A stretch of DNA of 64,000 nucleotides from Nageia nagi (taxonomy: Eukaryota > Pinophyta): NCBI GenBank assembly GCA_050084985.1, contig JBITNC010000001.1:27466001-27530000 (forward strand), given 5' to 3'. Made by a program: the position numbers and the translations under genes. The first letter of the stretch is position 1, and each line of letters begins with the position of its first letter. Shown here one piece after another: positions 11,035 to 22,089 of the stretch. The notes beneath the pieces were generated by a model. That model saw only the letters and a program-made list of their open reading frames with translations, had not been told where the DNA came from and ran no database searches.

Positions 11035-11851
11035 AAAAAGGCCATTCAACTATTCAAAACATATCAACAAGCAAAATCAAGTAAGTTTGTCCCATATTCT
11101 CCATATAATATTGTAGAAGAACTAAAGAAAAATCCTTCTAAGATGACTATGTTTGATGCATTAAAGATAACAAGTTAGTTAGATATTTTGCAAGAGGCCT
11201 TGAAATTAAAAAATAATAAGAAGAGGGTAAATGAATTTTTTTTTGTCTTTGCAATATATGATGACATTCCTCTAGCTCCCATAGATATAAAAAGACCCCC
11301 ACTATTCTATCTATCCCTAAGATTAGAAGTTTGGGTAGTATATAATTGTATGATAGATATCAAAGCTATAATAACAATGATTCATAAAGTTGTTGCAAAT
11401 GAAATGAATCTATATATTACAATATGTATTTATGGCATCATATAATTGGATTCTTCCTCTATAGATATCATTGGTAGTGTTAAAAAGGTCCCAATAACTT
11501 TAAATGCATTTCTTGATATTTATGTTGTTCAAGATATCATTATGTTTGATCTTCCACCTCTATTTGGAATATGTCTATCCAGAGAGTTCATTGCTAAATT
11601 GAGAGAGTACTTAGATTCATACTATAGTCATATTTTACTTTTCTTCCAATATAAATAAGTAAAAATTCTAAATGAAGGTAACAAAAGTGTTCACCTGAAG
11701 AAGATCACTAAATAAAATTATTTGAATGGCCCTTAACCTATGGAAGTATTTAAAAGGGATCCACTTATATAATCAATCCTAACAACTAAATTTATTTTAT
11801 CAAATGATTTAAATTTTATAGAATTGAGGGATTCTATAACTCAAGAATACT
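11035..11851 (+). pseudogene. Retropepsin domain of element C (catalytic Asp lost)
   Basis: Readable blocks, in order: VPYSPYNIVEELKKNPSKMTMFDALKI, then 11188-11445 (IPLAPIDIKRPPLFYLSLRLE..VVYNCMIDIKA) and, after one stop at 11443-11445, 11446-11658 (LDSSSIDIIGSVKKVPITLNAF..YVVQDIIMFDLPPLFGICLSREFIAKL). This is a plant gypsy-type aspartic protease: 'NCMID.GA' is the active-site block and 'PPLFG..LSR.F' the C-terminal one. The catalytic D-[ST]-G reads D-I-K, so the enzyme is inactive. The frame runs on weakly to about 11850, where a copia-like LTR interrupts. No reverse transcriptase follows. Confidence 0.7.
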
Positions 11852-12390
11852 TGTAGTACCTTCATTAATCATTCTAAACTAAGAACTCAAGAAGCATTCT
11901 CACATAGTAACACAAGATGTGTAGTGGTTCCTCCATCACATGAAGTACTCTACTTTAGGTTTTATTTTCACTATAATCTCAAATAATGTACACTCATATG
12001 GATTTCAATCATAACTCTTCTTAGCATGAAGCATAGCTTGCATATTTAAGATCTTACTAACTAAGATCTATATTAACAACTTCTCATCTTCATCTTCTAC
12101 TTCCAAATCTTCACAAAATGAGCTCCTTTTATAAGACTCAAAATTAACCTTAGGTAGTTAACTAACCTAATGACATAGGTTTGTTAACCCTAAATTACAA
12201 TATAAAAAATTATTTAATTATTAGTGAAGACACTATTCCACCTAACAATATTATTTTAAGTTAGGTGGACAATACTATTCCACCCACCATGCATGAACCT
12301 CATTATCATCTAATAACCAAATTTAGGTGATTATTAATATGATAAATATATTAATTACATAATGCCCTAAATAATATTATAATTCTAACA
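11852..12390 (-). repeat. Copia-like LTR remnant (element D), left boundary uncertain
   Basis: On the - strand this starts TGTTAGAATTATAATATTA, a typical plant Ty1/copia LTR start, and is preceded at 12391-12401 by TTAAGGGGGAG, an ideal polypurine tract. A TATAAAAG box lies at 12126-12133 (- strand). The other end may lie at 11852 or at about 11816, where TTATAGAATT partly mirrors the tip. No partner LTR was found, so it is a 3' LTR of a truncated copy or a decayed insertion inside element C. Confidence 0.5.
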
Positions 12391-12401
12391 CTCCCCCTTA
12401 A

Positions 12402-13179
12402 TATTATTTTGAGAATGATTAGAAAAATAATGATTTTATAGAGAGGTTTTACTCATGCTACAAAGTGTACATATAGCCAAATAAGGTTTTACAATTTTGA
12501 GAGAAAGGAGACCTTTTGAGACTTTATATAAAGAAGAGAATGTTGAAGATCCAAATGCTAAAAGCCAAAAAATATTATAGCTATTGTCACAAGTAACTTG
12601 TAATCTCTTAGAGGAAACCTGCAAACTATAATCAGCTTATAATAAGATCAGTTAGAAGCATTATACATTAATATCAACATGAATTGAATCACATTATCCA
12701 TATATTAATCATAATAAAGCATATAAAGATGTTAGAAAATCATAAATGCACAATAATAAGGATGACATAAATCATCAACTATGATATCTAAGAATATCAC
12801 ATGTGCATATATCAAGATATGTGCACTATCAACCAATTGATATGTATCAAAAATTAAAAAAGTGATACTTTCATTTGTCTTTGCTGTTTATCATTCTTCT
12901 TTTGTATTGGTTTCTTTCTATTATATTTGTTTTATATGAGAGGTTTCATCACAACAATACAACCAACTGGACATAACCAAACATTTTCTCCCTCTTGATG
13001 ATAACTTCATCAAACAAATACATGTGTGATAATGTGACATGAATCATGCCAAGAATAAATGCTAACTTAACCAATATGGATAGCAAGATTGAAAGGTAAA
13101 ACAAATATATAAGGAACAAAAGGCCACTTTAATTACCATAGGAAGATGCATAAAGCCATAAGGTGCCAGAAAGAAATAG
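12402..13179. other. Interior remnant right of LTR D, no gene recognised
   Basis: If D is a - strand copia element, this would be its 3' untranslated region. No RNase H or integrase motif is readable on either strand. Confidence 0.35.
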
Positions 13180-13385
13180 GACTTGACCAAGAGGAAACCA
13201 TAATGTGACATAAAAAATATACTTAACTTTACCAAGAGTGAGTCAAGAAGGTATAATAAATAAGCTTGACTTTACCAAGAGTGATTCAATATGCCACAAC
13301 AAAGAAACTTGATTTTACCAAGAAAGAATCAAGATATCACAACAAATAAATTTGACTTTACCAAGAGTGAGCCAAGATTTTATAA
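13180..13385. repeat. 43-bp minisatellite, about 5 copies
   Basis: The core CTTGACTTTACCAAGAGTGA recurs with starts of the TTTACC block near 13228, 13271, 13314 and 13357, and a more diverged one near 13185. The period is a steady 43 bp. Confidence 0.85.
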
Positions 13386-13544
13386 TTAAAATTCCATCTT
13401 AACCATGCTACTAATTAAGAGGGAAATGATGAAATTGGTAGCATGAATCAATTGAAATGATTCAAATTTCTCAATAATATGTAAATAATCTATCATTATG
13501 GATCAATCTTCTATCATCATGGAAGTAAAAAAGAGTGTGGCCAC

Positions 13545-13737
13545 TAGTGCATTGTAAGTCATCATGGAGATGCTAAACCAATACTTATAGTCACCAAAAG
13601 ATACTTAGATTTATGTTGCACTATAAATCATCATAGAGGATGCGAAGCCAATACTTATAGTCAATAAAATATACTTGGATTTTATGTTGCACTATAATTC
13701 ATCATAGAGGATGCCAAGCCAATACTTATAGTCACTT
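13545..13737. repeat. 71-bp minisatellite, about 2.7 copies
   Basis: The block CCAATACTTATAGTCA recurs at 13578, 13648 and 13719 within a longer shared unit (TTGCACTATAAATCATCATAG). Confidence 0.85.
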
Positions 13738-13779
13738 GCTATATACAAAACATGTGTTGATGATCATTACAAAAGAGAG

Positions 13780-14095
13780 CATGCACATATGAGTTCTTCA
13801 CATATGGATAACTAAATAGTGCCAAAGGAAACGTAAGAGTTTTTCACATATGGATAACTAAATAGTGCTAGATTGACCAAAAAATAAAGCATGCACATAC
13901 GAGTTCCTCACATATGGATAACTAAATAGTGCCAAAAGACACATAAGAATTTTTTACATATGGATAACTGAATAGTACTAGATCAAAATAAAGTATGCAC
14001 ATACGAGTTCTTCACATATGGATAACTAAACAGTGTCAAATGACACATAAGAGTTTTTCACATATGGATAATTAAATAGTGCAAGATTGGCCAAG
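13780..14095. repeat. Minisatellite of about 110 bp built of two half-units, 3 copies
   Basis: CATATGGATAACTAAATAGTG recurs six times with alternating spacing (46, 64, 46, 58 and 46-50 bp). Every second unit begins GCATGCACATACGAGTTC, giving a dimeric higher-order repeat. Confidence 0.88.
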
Positions 14096-14657
14096 TTGTA
14101 CAATAAGTTCCTCATGCAAAGTGAACTTATCATGAAGGTGTACAATAAAATCAACACTATACAACACAAAGTTAACGAAAGATGCATGTAACAAAATCTA
14201 TCAATGAAAGATGCTTGAATTTAGCAATGTAACACAATCCATCAAAAATGATCCACCTTCTCAACATGGAAGTAAAAAAATAAAAATATAGATGAACAAA
14301 GCTGTAGTTGTTTGATCAAGAACTTGCTTGTGAAAATAAGAGGCTTGGATTTGGAAAAGTTTGCATATATATTACAATAGCAAATATAGATTTCAATAAT
14401 AATTCAGCCAATACTCCCCTTGGAGAGATATTTCATCAACCCTACTTCAAAAAGGGGCTTGGTAAATAAAAGATGAGTGGGTTTAGTATAGGAAAATCCA
14501 TTCCATACTAGAGCAATCAATTGCTATGATTGAGATTGTGGTTCAACTTCTGTAGGACCCATAGAAGGTTTAAATGCTATTTCTTTTGGAATGGGAATAC
14601 TAAAGTGTCAAAGGATATTTTATACTAGAAGGCCCTTTTCTTCCATTTTTCTTTTAA
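14096..14657. other. Unassigned; possible copia RNase H tail on the - strand
   Basis: Around 14430-14500 the - strand reads HLLFTKPLFEVGLMKYLSKGSIG before a stop. The FTKPL block resembles the end of Ty1/copia RNase H ('ADIFTKPL'). This could belong to element D, but the match is too short to be firm. Confidence 0.25.
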
Positions 14658-15041
14658 TCATCGTATTTCATAGCAGCTATTGCTTGCATCATGCCTTTGT
14701 ATCTCATTCATTTTTGCTTGTAATTGCCATATATTTTTCTCAGCTAGTAGTTTATTATGTTCAACCAAGAGTTCATGGTAATACTGTATACATATAGCTT
14801 TCTCTTGTTGAAGCATATCATAATGCTGGTTCATTATTTCCATCTCGACCTTTGTGGTAAGTAGTTCATAGTGAAGGTAGGCATTCTCTAAGTTTACCCA
14901 TATGTTTTTTTCATTATCAAAACTCAAAGAAGAACTTCCCATGTGTGCGATATAATTCTCTATGGGATTCATGATGATCAACTTATCACTCATGATTAAA
15001 CTATCCAATTTAATAGTCAAGAGGATAGAGAAAAATAGCAT
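14658..15041 (-). CDS. Unrecognised 127-codon coiled-coil ORF, antisense to element C
   Basis: I do not recognise this protein. It is one of the longest uninterrupted frames in the window. After a short hydrophobic start (MLFFSILLTIKL), residues of about 45-115 show heptad-like spacing of Leu, Ile and Met amid Glu, Lys, Gln and Asn (for example LENAYLHYELLTTKVEMEIM and LLVEHNKLLAEKNIWQLQAK), which suggests an alpha-helical coiled coil. The Met at 15041 is simply the first ATG, and a start at a later Met (SDKLIIMNPIEN) is equally possible. It runs against gag-protease of element C. It may belong to C as an antisense gene, as some Tat elements carry, or to inserted element D. Surrounding frames are broken, so it may be a chance survivor. 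Confidence 0.35.
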   Translation of the reverse strand: MLFFSILLTIKLDSLIMSDKLIIMNPIENYIAHMGSSSLSFDNEKNIWVNLENAYLHYELLTTKVEMEIMNQHYDMLQQEKAICIQYYHELLVEHNKLLAEKNIWQLQAKMNEIQRHDASNSCYEIR

Positions 15042-15299
15042 AGTGGTTACTTAGTCATTATGTAGCTTATTGGTACTATTATTATATCATCTTGACATGA
15101 CATGATGCATATGACATCAATCAATTAAATGAGTGGTAGGTGAGATATTTTATCATTGTAAATATTTTTATCTAATTTTTATAATTATTATAGTTCGATT
15201 ATATCAAATAATATGCATTATAAATAGTCATAAATGATTCTCACTTATCATTCGATGCTTTGCATTTATGATTTGAGCCAAATATTTTATTTTTAGTTA
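15042..15299. other. AT-rich spacer in element C
   Basis: Nothing recognised. Confidence 0.4.
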
Positions 15300-18200
15300 T
15301 CCATTATGGATGTGTCTTAGTTTCATGCCCTATCAAGTGATCTTTAGGATAACATAGTGCATTGTAGCATTCATGTAGCTTTAAAAAATTATGCTTTGAT
15401 TGCCTCTGAGGTTTTATTGCAACAACAACTAGTATTTCTTCAATTGTACCTAGATGATTGTTATGGTATTTGCATGATTTTTCATCTCAATCATGAGGCT
15501 CATGTTCATTTATTATTTCATTTGCTTAGTCAACTTGATTGGACATAGTGTATAATGTTTTATACCTTATTCAATCACTATCTTTTGCAATTCGTATGCT
15601 ACATCGAACTACCTTCCCTACATCCATAGGAGTATTTCAAACCACTCACTATTATATGGGTAGTTCATCAACATAGGCTTCAATGGTCATCTATGTACTC
15701 TTTTTACATTGCTTGGCAAAATGGGCATTATATTTTATGTCATAGATTTTCTTTTTCTTATCACTTTCTACCTCTTTCACATTAATATCTTTTAGGATTG
15801 GACACATCCAATTCTAGTATATCTAAAGATAATGCTAATTCTTTAGATTATGGTGACCATTTAATAGACTAGCATTAATCAAGCCATAAGCACCATCCAC
15901 TTGGGCTTATCAGTGGAAATTGTTTTTAGTATTTTGATAAAATAAAAGACAAGGTCACATTGGTTATTATGCCTACATGGTTGATCTATTTTGATGTTCC
16001 CATTTATGATTGATGATCTAGTTAGTTTGTAATTTTATAAATTCATTACATTTTAGTTGATCACCATCACTTTCACTTATGTCTGAGACCCTCAAAAAGG
16101 TCTAACTCAATTGTCATTCATCATGAATATGATCATTTATTGTACAAAATTTTAAACTAGATATGGCAAAAAGCCCTATGGATGTATGATCCTTTAGGGG
16201 AGATGAAAAAAAATAAGGTCAAGCAAGAAGTGCCTAGCCTTTGCCCATGAGTATAGACCTTATATGGAATATTTTGTAAATAAAATTGAGTAAGAAGTAT
16301 AAATGTATCTTGAATAGGAATTTACACCCCTAAACAAGGCTTGGATGACCCTTGAGGAGACAAAAAAACATAGGAACTAGGAAAATGAATGGTAAGACTT
16401 TGCTCTCGACCCAGATGTTCTCAGCCAGTTAATAGATTTGGGTTGGGACCCCAATAAAATTTATTATTTTACAAAATTTAGATTTGAACATACAATAAAG
16501 ATTTAAATATGATAAATTTTGAGAGGCTAAATATTCTAAAGATTCTTTACTAGAATTTGCTAGCATCCTCCTAAATTTCAAGGGAAATTAGTTACAAGAT
16601 TGAAACAAATAGAGGTTGGAAAACCATCCTACTTGTAAGAGCTTTAAAAAAAGGGAGAATAAAATCCTTCAAATGTTGCTACTACTTCCTAGCAGTCTTC
16701 TCCAAAAAAGAGGAGAGTTTAGACCCTTGCTCAAAAATAACAAACCTCAAAGAAAGAAAAAAAACCATTAAAAAAACCCTACACCACATAGCCTAGGTCA
16801 TAAAGAACTGCACCTATGCCTACCAAAATCATGGAAGAAACTTTAGGGGTTGTGGCAAAAGAGGAAGAAATATTTCATATAAGGGAATTGCAAGAGTCTC
16901 AAAGTACAGATACTAGTGCTCAAGAATAACTCCTGGAAAAAGAAGTCTCAAAAAATAAAGAAGCCTCAAAAAAAGAACATATGCAAATTCAATAAGGTAG
17001 GGGAAATGTACTTAGAGTAGGTGGATCTATAGCAGCTACATCCAAAGGTAGGCCAAGTAATGATGGTGATGATGAATACATATGGAAAAGAGACTTAGAT
17101 CCAATGGATAAATATGATGATGAAGATAAGGTCATGGAGAAAGCAGAAAAAGAAATAGAAATTCAGCATGATACACCTCCAAAATAGTTAGAACCAATTC
17201 AATAGGTCATAGTGAGCACTTAAAGTGTAAATATTTATCTTTATTTTTTAATTCTTATAGCCTCTCAAGAGGAGATTAAATCAATTTTTCCTACATAAAT
17301 TGTAGAACCCATTGATTAGGTAACTTTTATCAATAAACCTTCTTTGCTTCCTAAGAAACAATTAATAATTTTGATTGAGTAAAGTAACAAAAATTAGAGA
17401 TATTGAAATAACACATATGTATTTCAAAGAAAGACAATTGGATATTGCTTTCACAACTATAATTGATGTGAATATGCAAAGTGCTCTGATAATGGACCAA
17501 TCCAAGTTCCTTATGAATATTTCAATGGTTGGTAAAAGTCTTCATGAAATGGAGACTAAGATATATAAATTAAATAAGAAAATTGATCAATATAAGAAAG
17601 ACTATTCCCTTAAATATAAAATAATGTTTAGGTTGCAGAACAAAAAACAAATACCTACTTGCAAAGCTTGATAAGTAAAGGTCAAAATTTGACAAGAGCT
17701 TTATAGAAATAAAGGTTAAGTTAGATAATGCAAATCAAACTATACAAGATATTAAAGCTTAAGATATATATATAGATGGCCAAAAGGTTAAGCAAGTTAA
17801 AGCTAAGTTGCAAACTATAATAACAACTAATAAGGTATTATCTGATGATAATTCAAAATTATTGCTAATGATAAAAGGCTTTCAAAAATCCTTCATAGAG
17901 CAAGTTGAAGATAAGATGGTGACCTTATCACATTTATATTTGTTAAAAGAACAAACACTATAATACATAGAATAGTTCAATATGTAGATGAATCTCCACC
18001 AATTGGCTCTAGATATACCAAGATCGGTTATTGAAAAAATGCAGAGTTGGTTGAGATTCTTGATTGAGAAAGATATAGCTACCATTACTCCTAGGCCAAG
18101 ATAATCATATTTGAGGAGGATCTAAGATATAGGTGAAATATAAGATTTGGTGTTCAATATGAATATTTGTAAACACCAACTCATAACAAATCTATAATTT

Positions 18201-18640
18201 ATTAACAAATTCTCTAATTCTTTGATTGAAATGAAAGCTCCCAAATTATGGAAGAACAAAATGTATAAGATAGTGCTACTAGTTGGGTAGCCAGTACCAT
18301 TCAATTTCTTGAGTAATGTTTTTCTAAGAAGAAAATATTATATTTATAACAAATAAATGACCTTAATTAAGAAGTAATCATAAGGTTCTTACATGCTAGG
18401 AGGCTAAAGAATGTTTTGACAAGTTTTAGAGTAGATACTGTAAAGATTCAAGCATCCTCTTATTTTATCATAAGTTGAGTATTAGAACATTAAAGATTTG
18501 AATAAAAAGATGCACCCCTTCCTCCTAGTAGAGCTAATTCCACCACTTGAGACCCCTACCAAATCTACATCTAAATAGGTTACTAGAAGAAGCAAGTAGT
18601 GGTTCTTATTCCTAAGTAGGCAAAGACCCCAAGAGCTGCT
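15300..18640 (+). pseudogene. Second ORF region of element C: large unknown protein with coiled coils (decayed)
   Basis: Family unknown. Over more than 3 kb the + strand gives protein-like readings broken by stops and shifts. The pieces are: LLQQQLVFLQLYLDDCYGICMIF (15357-15548); WMYDPLGEMKKNKVKQEVP near 16170-16230; a Lys/Glu/Ser-rich low-complexity part (16680-17200) with DDEYIWKRDLDPMDKYDDEDK; and then a coiled-coil-like stretch at 17375-17671 (98 codons, with SLHEMETKIYKLNKKIDQYKKDY) continuing as VKQVKAKLQTIITTNKVLSDD. It ends with a globular-looking part (IEKMQSWLRFLIEKDIATITPRPR, then APKLWKNKMYKIVLL). The composition suggests one long ancestral protein of several hundred residues. No RT, RNase H or integrase motif is present. 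It may be an accessory protein of element C or captured host sequence. Confidence 0.4.
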
Positions 18641-18647
18641 AGAAGAT

Positions 18648-20708
18648 TGTATTCTTTCATAATTGCACTCTAGGTTAGGGTAACATACAATAATTATTTT
18701 ATTATTTCATTCTTTTAAAAAAATTCTTTCTATTCCAACTCTCTTCCTTTTAAAATTAAATTTAAATCCTCTATTAGCCCTAAGACTAAAGAATTTCAAG
18801 TGTTGTTAAGATCCAACTATTGTATGTATAATCTAGCTATTGTATATATGGGTCCTTATCTTTGATATTTTTGCCTTGTAAATTTCTAGTCAAATTCAAC
18901 CAAGTGTTATAATAATTCTTGAGAATTAACCTTAAATTTTATTAATAATAAAATGGGGTGAGAACCGTATCTATAAAAGAATTATTTATATGAAGAGAAA
19001 AGTCTAAAGAAGTATCTGAGAGTTGTAAATATTATATCCAGGAGTTGTTGTAAATATAATGTCTAGGAGTTTTGAAAATACACGGTTTGAGATTTTTTGT
19101 AAATACAAGTCTAAGTTATGTCCAAGTAATCAGTAGGAGATGCCCAATAGTAAATAAAGACCATTGATTTTGAGTGATGATGTTACAAATTTATGCTAAA
19201 ATTAGCAGGTCCTAGAACAAGTAATGGTAAGTGATGATTCAAAAAGATCCCAAATAAAGCCTATTAATATTAAGTGATGATGTTAGAACTTTTGGCTAAA
19301 ATTAGTGGATCCTAGAATAAGTAATGGCAGGTGACGATTCAAGAAGATCCCAAATAAAACCTACTAATTTTGAGTGATGATGTTAGAAATTTTTGCTAAA
19401 ATTAGCAAGTCTCAAAATAAGTAATAACAGGTGATGATTCAAGAAGATTCCAAATATAGTCTAGCAAATTTGAGTGACAATGTCAAAAGTTTTGGATAAA
19501 ATCAGCGGGTCTTAGAACAAGTAATGGTGGGTGATGATTTAAGAAAATCTCAAATAGAGCTTACTAATTTTGAGCAATGATGTCAAAACTTTTGGTTAAA
19601 ATCAATGGGTACTAAGAAGATCCAGATCATCAATAGAACTTGAAAAAAAGAAATAAGATCCATTAGACTAAGGTAAGAGTAATGGATAAGAAGTAACACA
19701 TAAGTCCACTTGATCTTAAGTGTTTGACCCCCAAGGCTCTGTTAATGTGTTGACTTGACTCAATTCAACATAACAATGATAGTTTCTTCTCAAAATATGT
19801 TAATATACTATTCACAACCCTCCATTACTCTATTAATATAGAACTACAATATGTATCATTAATGATTGCAGAGAAGTAGATAGCTTTTGATAGAACATAG
19901 TGCTAGATTGTATTTATCAAATCGTAGATGAGTACTTCTTCAATCAACTACAATACCATCTTCAATCAAATACAAGGATAAAGAAGGAGTAATCAACAAC
20001 ATGTTAGGAGGATTGTTACTTAATAAATAGGATTTTTCAAAAAATTTAAATTTTTAGATAGTCATACTATTGGTACTTATTCACTATGTAATCTAACACA
20101 ATTATAAAATTTATTGTAAATAGTTTTCTTTGCTTGTTTCAATCAAGATGAGTAATTGTGTATATTAATGATAGACAACAACCTAACAGGGCATGTAAAT
20201 ATACAAATTGTAAATTGTTAGAAATCAAAGATGTCAAACATTCTAGCAAATTTTTCTAAGTATGTAAGATACTTTCATATATGATAATGTAAACAAATAA
20301 TGCTTTGCCCTTTTGTAATAAGTCACTATTTATTGCTTTTATAAATGTTATGTATGAGATGATGTTTGAAGTTATGGGTATTTATTGTGATTACGAGACC
20401 GCAAGGGTAAGATAGCTTGCTATTCTTAATCTTGGTTATGGATTGCCACCTATGATGCAATGCCTGGGCTATGAAGTTCTTGCTTTAGTTTCAATTTAAT
20501 TTTTTAATCTCTTTCCTATAACTCTATACCCTTTATCTCTTTCTTGTTACTTTTAACTTTTATAATAGATAGCAACTAGCCTATAACCTAGAGATTGAAT
20601 AGAAAACCAATATGAATGCATTTCCATCACCTTCTGCTCTTTCAAAGAACCTACTATTGCTGGTAATGGAGAACTTGACCAGACCAAACCCTTTGAGGTT
20701 ACATTATA
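18648..20708 (+). repeat. 3' LTR of element C
   Basis: Partner of 7159-9197, with the same TGTATT start and ACATTATA end. It is followed by the CAAAT target-site duplication at 20709-20713. Confidence 0.9.
19156..19616 (+). repeat. 100-bp minisatellite inside the 3' LTR of C, about 4.6 copies
   Basis: Unit boundaries near 19255, 19355, 19455 and 19555. Same unit and same copy number as in the 5' LTR, so the array was present when C inserted. Confidence 0.92.
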
Positions 20709-20713
20709 CAAAT

Positions 20714-21868
20714 CAACATAAATATTATTTAATGTCTACAAAAGCTTTTTTACATTTATCATCCTATACAAACTTTACATGCTTCTTTAATAGATGAGTA
20801 AATGACCTACACTTATCCCTAATCTATGAAATAAATCTTTTAAATGAATTAATATTTCCTTGAAGAATCCTCAATTATTTCAAACTTCTTAGTGGAGACA
20901 TAATAATTATTACTTTCACTTTCTTAGAATCTACATCTATTCCTCTTTTAGAAACCATGAATCCTAACAATTTTTCTTAAGTAACTCCAAATGCACACTT
21001 TTGAGGTTTGAGTCTAAGTTTGTACCTTTTCAAAATGTTAAATACTTCCTCAGGTGCTAGTAGGTGATCATTTCCTTACATTGATTTAACCAAGATGTCA
21101 TCAACATATACCTTAACCATCTTGTGAATATGTTCATGGAACATGGTGACCATATCCCTTTGATAGGTAGACCCTACATTTTTGAGTCCAAAAGTCATAA
21201 CCTTCAAATAAAAATGGAGTAGTATAAGTTGTTTTTATGTTGGTTAGCTAGATTGATTATAACCAAAAAATCCATCTATAAAATATAATGTATCATGACT
21301 AGTTATACTATCCACAATCATATCAATATTTGGTAATGGAAAATCATCCTTAGGACATGCATTATTGATATCTCTAAAATTAGTACATACCCAAATTTCA
21401 CCAGTTGGCTTGGAAACAAGGACAATGTTAGCCATACACTCTAAATAATCAATAGGCTTAATAAATCTAGCATCCATCGAGCACATAGCTTGCATTTCTT
21501 TTCTCATTAGATTTGGAAAACTCTAAATGTGCCCCTAAATATTCAATAATATCATCATTAGTAGTAAAATAATCAAATTCTAGTGGAAGAGTATCATCGA
21601 TCCATAAATATTTATCAATATCATTAGATAATTCAATCAAATTGCACTCTTTAATAACTTTAATTGGTCCCCATGTTTGTTTTGCACTTCCATCACTACC
21701 CAATTGTGTTTTGGTCATTTGAGATTTATAGTTATTAGGAAAAGCAAATATTTCTTGTTCATTTCTACCTAAGCCTCCCCCTTTATACTTGCAATTTTGT
21801 ACCATGTATTTATGAACAAAAATAGATGGAAAGAGTTTACCCATTTTAGCAGATAATGGTTCATGCAT
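20714..21868 (-). pseudogene. Protease-RT spacer and reverse transcriptase of element B (right part)
   Basis: The frame 21467-21868 (133 codons) contains KYKGGGLGRNEQ, a G-patch-like motif typical between protease and RT in Tat-type elements. The overlapping frame 21244-21507 (87 codons) is the RT N-terminus: MANIVLVSKPTGEIWVCTNFRDINNACPKDDFPLPNIDMIVDSI, then YFIDGFFGYNQ. The first catalytic Asp is in that last block (usually 'MDG.SGYNQ'). Beyond 21240 stops accumulate. INSFKRFIS and KKHVKFV..DDKCKKAFVDIK blocks are readable to the insertion point of element C at 20713. The YVDD-type catalytic motif is not readable. RT would copy the element's RNA into cDNA; this copy cannot. Confidence 0.85.
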
Positions 21869-22089
21869 TGGAGGAACTTTAATGGGTGTGAAAAATATAA
21901 TATAATAAAAAATTTCTTTGTATTTTTCATTTCCACATTGTTGGTGGCCTTTAAGTAGGTTTACATGCCACTGATGGCCATCAACAAAAAGAATTTTGGG
22001 TCATCCCAAGTCTTTAATGGATTGAAACAAGTCTATACCTTCAATTTTGTATGAACCCATTCCTATCTTCATAATTTGAACATGCTTTT

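Larger units (their letters stand above)
7159..20708 (+). mobile_element. Element C: LTR element with gag and protease but no recognisable RT
   Basis: A 13.55-kb insertion in B's pol gene, bounded by LTRs of 2039 bp and 2061 bp and a perfect CAAAT duplication. The interior (9198-18647) encodes, in order on the + strand, gag, a retropepsin domain, and, past a copia-like insertion, a second decayed ORF region with coiled-coil features. A separate ORF lies antisense. I find no RT, RNase H or integrase motifs in either direction, so it looks non-autonomous (a large retrotransposon derivative carrying Gag). The polypurine tract and primer-binding site are not clear, which leaves orientation resting on gag and protease. 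Confidence 0.85.

Noticed and set aside
12436-12624. Small frames in the 12.4-14.6 kb stretch as genes
   Set aside because: Short, on either strand, in minisatellite-rich DNA with no family resemblance.
13180-14095. CRISPR-like array
   Set aside because: Units are contiguous tandem repeats without unique spacers, in plant DNA.
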